DNA of 64,000 nt from Shewanella sp. OPT22 (lineage in GTDB: Bacteria > Pseudomonadota > Gammaproteobacteria > Enterobacterales > Shewanellaceae), in NCBI RefSeq assembly GCF_004168585.1, contig NZ_PGVH01000007.1, forward strand, positions 225,616 to 289,615, given 5' to 3'. The position numbers and the translations under genes were made by a program. Of the stretch, positions 1 through 8,328 are shown one piece after another; positions within the stretch are counted from its first letter, which is position 1; each line of letters starts with the position of its first letter. The notes beneath the pieces are model-generated. The model was given only the letters and a program-made list of their open reading frames with translations. It searched no databases and was not told the DNA's origin.

Positions 1-2
1 TA

Positions 3-596
3 TTCTCTAAGAGTCGTGAAATCAATCTGCTGTCGGCTGCACGTTTATGCTTATTCGCTTCTCGTGATGTATGGTTTGTCGTTGCCCTTCCGGTTTATTT
101 AGCGGTCACACTAGAGTGGACGGATTGGGAAGTTGGCTCTTTTATGGCGTTGTGGGTAATTGGCTATGGTATTGTTCAAGCTTTTGCCCCCAAGGTTACT
201 GGCAAAGAAAAAGAGCAAGCGCCAACAGCAAAAGTCGCTATTTTCTGGTTAATCCCTCTATCGGTTATCCCAGCATTAATCGCATTAGGGATTGGTAACT
301 CGACTCAACTTACCTTGATTATTGTCTCAGGATTACTGATTTTCGGTGCTTTGTTCGCAGTAAATTCTTCACTACACAGTTATCTAATTGTTAGTTATGC
401 CAAAGCTGATGGCGTATCGTTAGACGTCGGCTTTTACTATATGGCAAATGCTATGGGAAGGTTGATCGGCACTGTGCTCTCAGGCTGGATTTATCAAACG
501 TATGGATTAGAGGCTTGTTTGTGGTTCTCTAGTGCGCTATTAGCAATTGCATTTTTGGTTTCTCTAAAACTATCTGACAATGTTTCAAGTCAATAA
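3..596 (+). CDS. arsJ: ArsJ-type organoarsenical efflux MFS transporter (5' truncated)
   Basis: The reading frame is open from the window edge, so only the C-terminal 197 residues are present. It encodes several hydrophobic segments of a major facilitator transporter. The stretches FASRDVWFVVALPVYL and GVSLDVGFYYMANAMGRL are as I recall them in ArsJ, the inner-membrane exporter of 1-arseno-3-phosphoglycerate. That compound is made by the ars-operon GAPDH, so the pair confers arsenate resistance. The GAPDH partner would lie upstream, outside the window. The family call rests on remembered sequence pattern; a generic MFS exporter is the alternative. Confidence 0.8.
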   Translation, partial: FSKSREINLLSAARLCLFASRDVWFVVALPVYLAVTLEWTDWEVGSFMALWVIGYGIVQAFAPKVTGKEKEQAPTAKVAIFWLIPLSVIPALIALGIGNSTQLTLIIVSGLLIFGALFAVNSSLHSYLIVSYAKADGVSLDVGFYYMANAMGRLIGTVLSGWIYQTYGLEACLWFSSALLAIAFLVSLKLSDNVSSQ

Positions 597-616
597 CTGA
601 ATATAAACGAGGTGAG

Positions 617-958
617 TTAGCACTTATCCCGCCAACTGATATAAATACAGTCAAGAATAGCGATTAACCAACAAGCTACCATAACTTTCAAGCCCATCGA
701 AGCTGACAGTAAAATATCCTGATAAACACTTTGATGGATAAGCTGCATAATTTTAGCGGGATCGAGAGGGATGGTTCCAGCTACGATTTCATTGGCAATT
801 TTATTGGCGATTGTCATGATTTTTTGCATCAACAAAGCAAAAGCACCAACTGTAACAATAATATAAATCCAACCACGAAGCCGCTGCTTTAAAATGAAGT
901 GCCCAGAACCTGGAAATACAAAGGCTGAAAATAAGAGTGCTTTTGTTGATGGTTTCAT
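617..958 (-). CDS. Small multi-pass membrane protein, unknown function
   Basis: A 113-residue protein with about three hydrophobic segments: near residues 8-18, 27-45 and 85-108. The N-terminal part has an FPGSGHFILKQRLRGW stretch, a pattern common in small TM2-like membrane proteins where a glycine-rich turn precedes a basic loop. It is convergent with arsJ, 20 bases away. No enzymatic motif is visible. I do not recognise a named family, so it is left as a conserved-looking inner-membrane protein. Confidence 0.6.
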   Translation of the reverse strand: MKPSTKALLFSAFVFPGSGHFILKQRLRGWIYIIVTVGAFALLMQKIMTIANKIANEIVAGTIPLDPAKIMQLIHQSVYQDILLSASMGLKVMVACWLIAILDCIYISWRDKC

Positions 959-1163
959 AAATAGAGTAGACGTAAATTATTTAGTAAATTGTGGCACCAG
1001 AGTCTTTAAGCAACAAGTATTTGCTCATTTAAACTTTCAAAATATGTGGAGTCTCTAATAATTTATTTTAAAAGAGATGAAAAAGTATAAATATATCGCA
1101 AATATTTTCACATCGTTAAGCTTACATTAAACCTTGAGCGAATAGAGTTCAATATTATAGTGT

Positions 1164-2036
1164 ATGGATTTATTAACTATGCAGCTCCCTGAAGTATTTA
1201 CTCATCCAGCCCAAATAACTTACCTTGTTCTTATAGCTTATATACCTTGTATGGTAATAGAGTATATTCATTACTCATTGTTACAAAAAAACACAGTAAA
1301 AGTTCGAAAAAATGCCCAATATAATTTTAGAGAAATATCCTGTAATTTTGCTCTATACACTTGGCGTTACTTCATTAATGTTTATTTCGCTTTCTTCACA
1401 GGCAAAATTTTTGCTGATACCATGAATTTTCAACTATTCCATATCAACATGAACTGGTTAAGCCTCACCCTTTTAATCGTACTGCAAGATTTTCTATATT
1501 ATTGCTACCACTACACCAGCCATAAACTCCGCTTCATATGGATTGCTCATTCAGTACATCACAGCTCCGAATACTTTAATTACACAACCGCATTGAGACT
1601 TAGTCCATTACGAGTTTTTTCATTCACTACGTTTTTCTGGTTGCCTCTAATTATCATAGGGTATTCCCCTGAATGGATTACTGTTGCTGTTATCACCAAT
1701 CTTGTCTATCAATTCTTTATTCATACTCAAGCAATTAAATCATTGGGGTTCTTAGAGTTACTTCTCAATACACCAGCGCATCACAGAGTACATCACGGAA
1801 AAAACAAACAATACTTGGATAAAAACTTTGGTGGTATTTTAATAATATGGGATCGAATATTTGGCACATTCGAGCAGGAGGTACAACCCGTTGAGTTTGG
1901 TATAACTAAATCAGTAAATTCAGCAAACCCAATAAAAGTAGCTTTATTTGAGTTTATGAACATTTTTAATGACTTTTTCTTCAATAAAAAAAAGGTTAAG
2001 CAAAAAATAAAAAGCTTATATTCAATGAAACCCTGA
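1164..2036 (+). CDS. Sterol desaturase / fatty acid hydroxylase family protein
   Basis: A 290-residue integral membrane enzyme. The histidine clusters of the fatty acid hydroxylase superfamily, which bind a di-iron centre, are visible: HYTSH near residue 119, HSVHHS near 132, and HHRVHH near 210. Four to five hydrophobic segments surround them. Family members hydroxylate or desaturate sterols, carotenoids or acyl chains using O2; the substrate here cannot be told. The gene stands alone, with an ATG at 1164 and no strong Shine-Dalgarno sequence. It is convergent with deaD and shares the terminator region with it. Confidence 0.85.
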   Translation: MDLLTMQLPEVFTHPAQITYLVLIAYIPCMVIEYIHYSLLQKNTVKVRKNAQYNFREISCNFALYTWRYFINVYFAFFTGKIFADTMNFQLFHINMNWLSLTLLIVLQDFLYYCYHYTSHKLRFIWIAHSVHHSSEYFNYTTALRLSPLRVFSFTTFFWLPLIIIGYSPEWITVAVITNLVYQFFIHTQAIKSLGFLELLLNTPAHHRVHHGKNKQYLDKNFGGILIIWDRIFGTFEQEVQPVEFGITKSVNSANPIKVALFEFMNIFNDFFFNKKKVKQKIKSLYSMKP

Positions 2037-2052
2037 AAATAAACCTGCGCAA

Positions 2053-2080
2053 TTAACAAAAAAGGAGCCGAAGCTCCTTT
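2053..2080 (-). terminator. Intrinsic terminator of deaD, possibly bidirectional
   Basis: AAAGGAGC and GCTCCTTT form a perfect 8-bp stem (2061-2080). Read on the minus strand the loop is the very stable UUCG, and the stem is followed by TTTTTTGTTAATT. On the plus strand the tail is weaker (TTTATATT), so it may also stop the convergent sterol-desaturase-family gene. Confidence 0.85.
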
Positions 2081-2097
2081 ATATTAATCAGCAAAAA

Positions 2098-3933
2098 TTA
2101 ACTTTCTTGCTTTGGACGACGTGGTCGACGTTGCTCACCGCCTGAACGGTTTGAACGATTTCTGTCATTACCACGACGTTCACCACCACCATTACCACGG
2201 CGATCATTGCCACCACCGCTACGGCGACGTGGAGGACGACTGTTATTATCAGTAATCGCTTGCTCACCCGCTTCGCGAATGTTCAATTGACGTCCACATA
2301 CACGCACTTTTTTCAGATGCTGTAACACTTCTTTTGGCATGCTATCAGGTAGGTCAACCGTAGTAACGGCATCATACAAATGAATTTGACCAATGTAGCG
2401 ACTGTCAATGTTTGCTTCATTCGCAATAGCACCAACAATATTACCAACGCCAACTTTGTTATCGCGACCGACTTCAATCAAGTAACGACACATTTTAACG
2501 TCTGGGTTATCTTTAAGTGATTCCGCTGTGCCCATATTTTGTGGCATACGGCGACCACCGTCACGGCCTTCACGTCCATCACGGCGTTTATCACGACCAT
2601 CACGAACACGCTCTTGCATTGCTGGTAATTGCAGAGGACGCTCTTCTTGCACTTTGTGCAATAGTGCAGCAGCCAATAAATCAGTATCAACTTCAAGTTG
2701 GTTGCACAGCTCTGCAACCGCTTCTTTCATGAAGTCTAAGTCGCCAGATAGCGTTTTAGCTACTTGCTCACCCAAACGTGACAAGCGCTTTTCAGCAACA
2801 ATTTCAGGGCTCGGCACTGACATTGGTGCAATTCGGCTATTCGTTGCACGCTCAATGGTGCGTAACATACGCATCTCGCGATGTGTTACGAATAAGATAG
2901 CCATACCTTGACGTCCAGCACGACCTGTACGACCAATACGGTGAACATACGCTTCTGTATCGTAAGGAATATCATAGTTGATAACGTGACCAATACGCTC
3001 AACATCAAGACCACGAGCTGCTACGTCAGTCGCAATAATGATATCTAACTTACCTTTTTTAAGCTGATCAACGGCACGTTCACGCGCTTGTTGATTCATA
3101 TCGCCATGTAAAGGTGAAGAAGCATAGCCACGTGCTTCTAGCTTTTCAGCAAGTTCAACACAAGAGTTACGAGTACGAACGAAGATGATGATCCCTTCAG
3201 TATTCTCAACTTCAAGTACACGTACTAAAGCTTCTAGCTTGTTATGTTGTGAAACTTGAACAAAGCATTGCTCGATAGACTCAACCGTCGTATGGCTCGC
3301 TGCAATACTGATATAAGTTGGATCGTTCAAATGTTTGCTAGCAACACGTTTGATTTGCTCAGGCATAGTTGCCGAGAATAATGCAAGCTGACTGCCAGCT
3401 GGCTTATGATCTAATACCCATTCGATATCGTCAATGAAGCCCATTTTTAGCATTTCATCAGCTTCATCTAATACAAGTGCTTTTAAACTATCAAGTTTAA
3501 GCGTACCACGACGCATGTGATCCATCACACGGCCTGGTGTACCAACAATAACTTGTGGTCCACGCTTTAGATGTTGTAGCTGTTGTCCCATGCTTTGACC
3601 ACCATAAATTGGTAGTACATGGAAACCTTTCATATGTTTTGCATAGCTATTGAAAGCTTCTGCAACCTGAACAGCAAGTTCGCGCGTTGGCGCTAAAACT
3701 AAAATTTGAGGTGCATTCAGCTTTGGATTACAGCTGTTTAAAAGAGGGAGTGCGAAAGCACCGGTTTTGCCGGTCCCCGTTTGCGCTTGACCAAGAATAT
3801 CCTTGCCAGCCATTAATGGCTCAATACTAGCAGATTGGATTGGAGTTGGTTTCTCGTAACCTAAATCGTCAAGAGAACGCAATAATGACTCAGATAAACC
3901 GAGATCACGGAAAGTTTTTTCACTGGATGACAT
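2098..3933 (-). CDS. deaD: ATP-dependent DEAD-box RNA helicase DeaD/CsdA
   Basis: An RNA helicase that unwinds structured RNA during ribosome assembly and cold adaptation. All core motifs are visible: Q motif region near residue 30, AQTGTGKT, PTRELA, TPGR, DEAD (VLDEADEM), SAT, the RGLD box and HRIGRTGR. After the helicase core come the CsdA-type dimerisation and RNA-binding domains (around residues 410-560). A disordered tail rich in Arg, Gly and Asn follows. I chose the ATG at 3933 (611 aa) because AAGG lies about 11 bases before it and MSSSEKTFRDLGL matches family starts; the frame is open 12 codons further up. The 237-base stretch upstream may carry a long 5' leader, as cold-shock helicase genes often do. 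Confidence 0.95.
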   Translation of the reverse strand: MSSSEKTFRDLGLSESLLRSLDDLGYEKPTPIQSASIEPLMAGKDILGQAQTGTGKTGAFALPLLNSCNPKLNAPQILVLAPTRELAVQVAEAFNSYAKHMKGFHVLPIYGGQSMGQQLQHLKRGPQVIVGTPGRVMDHMRRGTLKLDSLKALVLDEADEMLKMGFIDDIEWVLDHKPAGSQLALFSATMPEQIKRVASKHLNDPTYISIAASHTTVESIEQCFVQVSQHNKLEALVRVLEVENTEGIIIFVRTRNSCVELAEKLEARGYASSPLHGDMNQQARERAVDQLKKGKLDIIIATDVAARGLDVERIGHVINYDIPYDTEAYVHRIGRTGRAGRQGMAILFVTHREMRMLRTIERATNSRIAPMSVPSPEIVAEKRLSRLGEQVAKTLSGDLDFMKEAVAELCNQLEVDTDLLAAALLHKVQEERPLQLPAMQERVRDGRDKRRDGREGRDGGRRMPQNMGTAESLKDNPDVKMCRYLIEVGRDNKVGVGNIVGAIANEANIDSRYIGQIHLYDAVTTVDLPDSMPKEVLQHLKKVRVCGRQLNIREAGEQAITDNNSRPPRRRSGGGNDRRGNGGGERRGNDRNRSNRSGGEQRRPRRPKQES

Positions 3934-4170
3934 TGAGTTGTAGCCTTGTGGATGCACAGAAAAGTGCAAAGTAATTCACAGACAGAAAATCAACCCCGTG
4001 TCGATTTCCCGCACCGATAAGCGGCGGATTATACCTAAAATAGGAATGAATTGCTATGACTGCTTTAAATTTGTTTACATGTACCTTAAGGCTGACAAAT
4101 AAAACACTTAGCATTAAAACAAAAAGTTAAGCTATATATATTATCTAACTAAATAATAACGACTTAATTC

Positions 4171-4992
4171 TTATCTGATTATTCCAAGGCTTTTCGCTTC
4201 ACGGTGACGATACTCTGATTTCTTTCTTCGTCTTGAACTCATTGCATTTTGCTGCTCGTGATAGTCTCTATAATCACAATATTCATTGATTAACTCATTA
4301 TTAATCAACTGTGTTTCTAGTAATTTGGCTTCAACTTTTCGACCACCCTCAAGAGTTATTTGGGCAGAAATTCTCACTAAACTGGGGTTTCTTTCATTAA
4401 CTTGCTGACAAGTAATTTTGATTTCAGCTCCCAGTTCATTATTTAAAGGTTGAAGTGCTTCAGAAGCTTCTTTTGCATTTCGTCTACCGCTTAAAACCGA
4501 ATCTAGCCTAGTAAATAATTGAGTTGTGCTCTTGCGATTTGTACTATTATTAGTTAAGTGTGCATTTATTTTTTGAATAACAAACTCTTGTTCAAGAGCC
4601 TCTGTTAGCTCACCATCACAACTTTTAAGGTTCATTTCTTGTCCGTCTACATTAAGCTTATAATTCACACACCAAGAATTTTCAAGAGGTGTAAACTCTC
4701 TAGTAAGACACGCATTGCCAACATTTGATAAACAATCTTTTAATTCTGAAAATGATTTTTCACATTGTTTAAGCGTTTTTGAAGAATGAAGATTACTTAC
4801 CTCATTTTCAAGTCTATCTGCATTAAACCCTTGCCAGAAACCTTTTAACATTTTAAATACGTCACTGATTAACTCGCGAAAACGTTTACTTTTTGTTTCA
4901 CTCTTTTGCTCGGTCAAACGAGTCTTATCGAGCTCGGTAGTGTAAGTAGATATACATCCCCTGTGCTTGAATGTCACTAGACCTGAAGACAT
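4171..4992 (-). CDS. Unknown protein with two ~80-residue repeat-like units
   Basis: A 273-residue protein with no signal peptide and no membrane segment. The start is the ATG at 4992, preceded by AAGGAG at 6-base spacing; a TTG lies two codons earlier. By eye it shares a layout with the next gene upstream: a short N-terminal part, then FRELISDVFKML..GFN, a Cys-containing helical stretch, and a strand ending in CVNYKLNV. The second half (about residues 140-235) repeats the helix-then-strand pattern. The C-terminus is basic (SSRRRKKSEYRHR). It is AT-rich and sits between deaD and ankyrin genes. I do not recognise a family; an effector or toxin-like role would be guesswork. Confidence 0.7.
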   Translation of the reverse strand: MSSGLVTFKHRGCISTYTTELDKTRLTEQKSETKSKRFRELISDVFKMLKGFWQGFNADRLENEVSNLHSSKTLKQCEKSFSELKDCLSNVGNACLTREFTPLENSWCVNYKLNVDGQEMNLKSCDGELTEALEQEFVIQKINAHLTNNSTNRKSTTQLFTRLDSVLSGRRNAKEASEALQPLNNELGAEIKITCQQVNERNPSLVRISAQITLEGGRKVEAKLLETQLINNELINEYCDYRDYHEQQNAMSSRRRKKSEYRHREAKSLGIIR

Positions 4993-5114
4993 TGTCAACT
5001 CCTTCTCTTATCAGTTTATACCTTGATTTTAGCATTCGAAGATTAAGCTCTACCTCTCTATCAAGTTAAGCTTGCTTCATTTTAAATCGTGCGAATTAAG
5101 TTATAAGTAGATTT

Positions 5115-6332
5115 TCAGGCAAGTTTATGAGAAAAAGAGCAATCGACTTTAGCCGTCGGGAAAGAAACAAGTAGACACCTTGATTCTGGAATTTTTTGTT
5201 GACCACTTGTTTCTTTACAACTGGGATTACTAATCAAATACATGTAATAACTTACACCATCTTTATGCTTAACTTTTTCACATCGAACCCCTTGGTTCCA
5301 ACCATTTTTTTGCATTGCAACAGTACATTCATCACATTTAGCTTCAGTTAATTCACTCAAATTACTGCCAGTTATTTCATTTAAAGGCTCATAAAAGGCA
5401 CTTTTTTCATAGAGTAAATAGTCCCATGGCTCACTGAGGTTTTTACTCATAGTTTTTAAAAGTTCTGAGTAATCACAAGATTCGTATTTTACTGGTGCGT
5501 CAGAGTCTAAAACGGGAATATCACTCCCATTCTCTCCCGAAGCATCAAAAGACGAAACAAAATCTTCATATCCATAACTTGAAGGTTTTAGTTCATGGGC
5601 AATAGTTCTAAGCCTGATATCCTTGGAACTTTCGGTAATGAGATATACAGAAAAAACTGGTGGAGTACCATGGCAGCGGGATTCAAAGCTGCAAACATAT
5701 CCAGCTTTATTTAAGCCATTAACCACTTCTTTAGCTGCTTTATATAAATCTTCTGAATAATTAAAGTTACCGCTTAATAAACTGTGCACTTCTTGAAGTG
5801 CGTAACTATCATCAGGTTCAATCTGTAATAATTCTGCGATCTCTTCAACCTGACACTCTAGCTCTAACACTGAAAGCTGTGCTTTTTCTTGTTGAAACTG
5901 TCTGAGCAGTTGTTCTTGTACATAACAGGATTCACTTGGTGCAGAAATAGATCTAATAAAAATTGGTGGTTTTTGCGGGATATTCAAATAATAGTTTACT
6001 TCACAATTGCCGCTTACGTTTGGCTTTGTACATCTGTAAGTTACATTCACGCCTTTCGCATACTTTAGCTCTTGATTTATCTTTACCATAGATTGTCTGC
6101 AATCTAGATGATTTCTACTCTCGTTCATTTCAGTAAAGCTCTTATTCAAGCTTTCATGATTAAAACCAGAAGTAACAGATGAAATAAAATCAATAATTTT
6201 ATTGATAAACTTGGGAAAGTTATTTCGTCGTTGATTAAGTGCTGACAGCTCAATGTCTTCGCCGTTTTTTACTAACTCCACTTGTTGATCGGATAATTTA
6301 TGAAAAGGCACAGTTAATGTTATTCCAGACAT
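5115..6332 (-). CDS. Unknown protein with three repeat-like units, paralogue of the adjacent gene
   Basis: A 405-residue protein; the ATG at 6332 has GGAGG five bases upstream, so I prefer it to the TTG at 6344. No signal peptide or transmembrane helix is evident. Three loosely similar units can be seen at about residues 60-130, 170-255 and 295-385. Each has an amphipathic helix with a Cys, a GYVC or GVRC-like turn, and a beta strand ending in a YYLNIP, VYLITE or MYLISN motif. The first unit aligns with the neighbouring 273-residue protein. It is probably cytoplasmic or delivered by a non-Sec route. Function unknown. Confidence 0.7.
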   Translation of the reverse strand: MSGITLTVPFHKLSDQQVELVKNGEDIELSALNQRRNNFPKFINKIIDFISSVTSGFNHESLNKSFTEMNESRNHLDCRQSMVKINQELKYAKGVNVTYRCTKPNVSGNCEVNYYLNIPQKPPIFIRSISAPSESCYVQEQLLRQFQQEKAQLSVLELECQVEEIAELLQIEPDDSYALQEVHSLLSGNFNYSEDLYKAAKEVVNGLNKAGYVCSFESRCHGTPPVFSVYLITESSKDIRLRTIAHELKPSSYGYEDFVSSFDASGENGSDIPVLDSDAPVKYESCDYSELLKTMSKNLSEPWDYLLYEKSAFYEPLNEITGSNLSELTEAKCDECTVAMQKNGWNQGVRCEKVKHKDGVSYYMYLISNPSCKETSGQQKIPESRCLLVSFPTAKVDCSFSHKLA

Positions 6333-6410
6333 CACGGCCTCCAATCAACTTAACCTTGATTAGATTATATCAATCGCACATAAAGCCAGCATTTAACTTG
6401 GATGAAGCTT

Positions 6411-6440
6411 TTTTCACAAAAAAGCCCGAAAAATCGGGCT
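6411..6440 (-). terminator. Intrinsic terminator of the ankyrin gene
   Basis: AGCCCGA and TCGGGCT pair around an AAAAA/TTTTT loop (6423-6440). On the minus strand the stem is followed by six T residues. It lies about 40 bases downstream of the ankyrin-repeat gene that ends at 6483. Confidence 0.8.
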
Positions 6441-6482
6441 ATTTGTGAGTTGTATATTAGGCGCCACTACACACCAATAAGT

Positions 6483-7682
6483 TTAACCAACTAGATTCAC
6501 TTCAAGAAAATCACTATCTTCATCTTTTGCTGGCTCTTTCACTGTCACTTTCGTAAGGAATTCCTTTCTAGAATACTCCAGCATTTCATCATATAACGTA
6601 CGTATTTGTTCACTGTTTCTATATCCGCTTGATGACTTAATGCTAGCAAACACCTCTCTGTCTTCAGTAATACTCAATATATCAAAAGGGTGCACCTGCA
6701 AGAGCAATTCCACTGCTTGATAGTCCCCACAGAGCAATGCCTTAACCAAAGGCAACTCTTTAGTCGGTAAACCTGTATCTTTGACACTACTATCCAAACT
6801 TTTTTCTAAAGCACTACATGTATAACGATATTTATCACTCACCCGAGGGGCAAAACTTTCAAGCTCAGTTGCTATTTTTTCTTTATTTTGGTTATAAACT
6901 TGAATAGCAGCAAACCAAGCACCACGTTGCATAGCTTGATGAATAAACTCAGATAAGGGCACTGCCAACTCAGTTTTACATTGTTCTGCAAGCGAACAAA
7001 TTTCAAAAGCACTTACCTTATTGTCGTTAAGAATATTTGGATCAGCTCCTAAATCTAACAACACCTTAATAAGGTCAGTATCCTGTGACAACATGGCACA
7101 ATGAAGAGCGGTATTACCCTGCTCATCTTGCAAATTAACGTTTGCGCCTTTTTGAGTTAATAACTTTATATAACGCTCTGAATTTTTGTGTGCAGGGAGG
7201 CAGCATGTCATTAAGGGAGTTTTACCTCTATGGGCCTCCGTAACGTTACCATCAGGATCAGCGCTATGCTGTAACAATAGCTCGATATGTTTCAGCGTAT
7301 TCTCCTTTGTAACAGCATAACAAAGTGTGTGTAAATGATTTTGAGCAACTCGATTGATATCTGTTTTAGATGAAAATAAGACTTCCAAAAGTTTGTGTGA
7401 AGTTTGATTGCAAGCATACTCAAACGCTGTGATGCCATTACATTCAATAAGAGGGTCGGCACCACATTCAATAAAATACCGAACTTGCTTAAGATTATTA
7501 GCAGTACATGCAATCATCAATAACGTTTTACCATCCGTACCTTTAGCTAAAAGCGATGAGGTTCTGAGATTATGACTTTCTCCTTCGATGATGAGGCCCC
7601 CTGTACCGACAAATCCAAAGTCCTCTCTTCCCTTCCGCCCTAAATGCAAAAATGAATTAACGGTAGCAACATAATTAAACAT
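6483..7682 (-). CDS. Ankyrin-repeat protein (possible C-terminal part of a frameshifted fusion)
   Basis: A 399-residue protein with about five ankyrin repeats between residues 50 and 255. Recognisable cores are DGKTLLMIACTANNLKQVRY, GKTPLMTCC, and GNTALHCAMLSQDTDLIKVL followed by GADPN. The last third has no repeat signature. Ankyrin repeats bind proteins; no enzymatic domain is seen. The ATG at 7682 has GAAGG about 10 bases upstream, and a TTG at 7688 is an alternative. The frame stays open upstream as far as 7778, across an A9 tract in the preceding gene. A slip of one base there would join the two genes. A related single-frame gene is at 40268. Confidence 0.75.
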   Translation of the reverse strand: MFNYVATVNSFLHLGRKGREDFGFVGTGGLIIEGESHNLRTSSLLAKGTDGKTLLMIACTANNLKQVRYFIECGADPLIECNGITAFEYACNQTSHKLLEVLFSSKTDINRVAQNHLHTLCYAVTKENTLKHIELLLQHSADPDGNVTEAHRGKTPLMTCCLPAHKNSERYIKLLTQKGANVNLQDEQGNTALHCAMLSQDTDLIKVLLDLGADPNILNDNKVSAFEICSLAEQCKTELAVPLSEFIHQAMQRGAWFAAIQVYNQNKEKIATELESFAPRVSDKYRYTCSALEKSLDSSVKDTGLPTKELPLVKALLCGDYQAVELLLQVHPFDILSITEDREVFASIKSSSGYRNSEQIRTLYDEMLEYSRKEFLTKVTVKEPAKDEDSDFLEVNLVG

Positions 7683-7701
7683 GCCCAATACACCTTCTTT
7701 A

Positions 7702-8160
7702 CTACTTGTACAAACATAGTAATAGTGAATTTTTTGCTCTTTGGTTTTTTTTTGATGATGTATTTGTACTGGACTCTAGAATATCTGTCTTTAAGCGTTC
7801 TAAGTCCTCTTTAAAATATAACCCTTCAGGGACCTCTTCTACAAATATTGGATTAATCCTGAGCTGTTTATCCTCATTTTCTGGAAAAATTGCTTCAAAA
7901 AATGCACTCCTGGATAAGTGTTCGCATTCAATCATACTCATAGTTTTAGCCGAGTGGCTGTAATCAAGAGCTAACCTTGATCTGACGGCATAGCTAAAAC
8001 ATTTAGAATCGGATTTTTTCATGGTAACGATCAACAATCGCTGTTCTTGAACAGCTTTAGTTAACTCAGAGTGCTGTTGAGATGATGGTGTACCATGATG
8101 CTCAATCGTAAAGTGAGTATACCCTCTATGAAAACTAATTCCGGTTTGAGCTTCAGCCAT
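7702..8160 (-). CDS. Unknown N-terminal domain protein upstream of the ankyrin gene
   Basis: A 152-residue protein with no signal peptide or membrane segment. It contains an alpha/beta-looking region (LLIVTMKKSDSKCFSYAVR) and ends in a low-complexity Ser/Asn/Lys tail. That tail is encoded across nine consecutive A residues, after which the frame closes at 7702. Its layout resembles residues 30-125 of the ankyrin protein at 40268, where the equivalent region is fused to the repeats. It may therefore be the N-terminal half of a two-part or frameshift-joined ankyrin protein. The start ATG at 8160 has no strong Shine-Dalgarno sequence. Function unknown. Confidence 0.6.
   Translation of the reverse strand: MAEAQTGISFHRGYTHFTIEHHGTPSSQQHSELTKAVQEQRLLIVTMKKSDSKCFSYAVRSRLALDYSHSAKTMSMIECEHLSRSAFFEAIFPENEDKQLRINPIFVEEVPEGLYFKEDLERLKTDILESSTNTSSKKNQRAKNSLLLCLYK
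7745..7753 (-). repeat. A9 homopolymer tract, candidate slippage or phase-variation site
   Basis: Nine T residues on the plus strand (A9 in the coding sense) lie near codons 136-139 of the upstream gene. Dropping one A makes the reading frame continue as SKKTKEQKIHYYYVC and on through GVLGMF into the ankyrin gene without a stop. Tracts of this length are known sites of transcriptional slippage and replication slippage. Confidence 0.5.
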
Positions 8161-8280
8161 AGTGCTTAAAAGTTTAAATAAGAATAATTCACTGAATAAT
8201 AAACTAAAAAACTTAACTACAGCTTACGGTGAAAGTAAATTCAGAAAAATTAAACTCATTCAGGTTTTAGCTGCTTGCAC

Positions 8281-8305
8281 AAAAAAGCCCGATTAAATCG
8301 GGCTT
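8281..8305 (-). terminator. Intrinsic terminator of uvrA
   Basis: AAGCCCGAT and ATCGGGCTT form a 9-bp stem around a three-base loop (8285-8305). On the minus strand it is followed by TTTTGTG. It lies 24 bases beyond the uvrA stop codon. Confidence 0.85.
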
Positions 8306-8328
8306 ATGACTAAAGCTAAACCTAGCGC

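Noticed and set aside
2478-2911. Open frames on both strands inside the deaD C-terminal region
   Set aside because: They are shadows of the deaD frame; their products are low-complexity translations of the Arg/Gly-coding repeat and have no ribosome binding site.
4171-8160. Prophage or integrative element
   Set aside because: No integrase, phage structural gene, tRNA attachment site or flanking direct repeat is visible.
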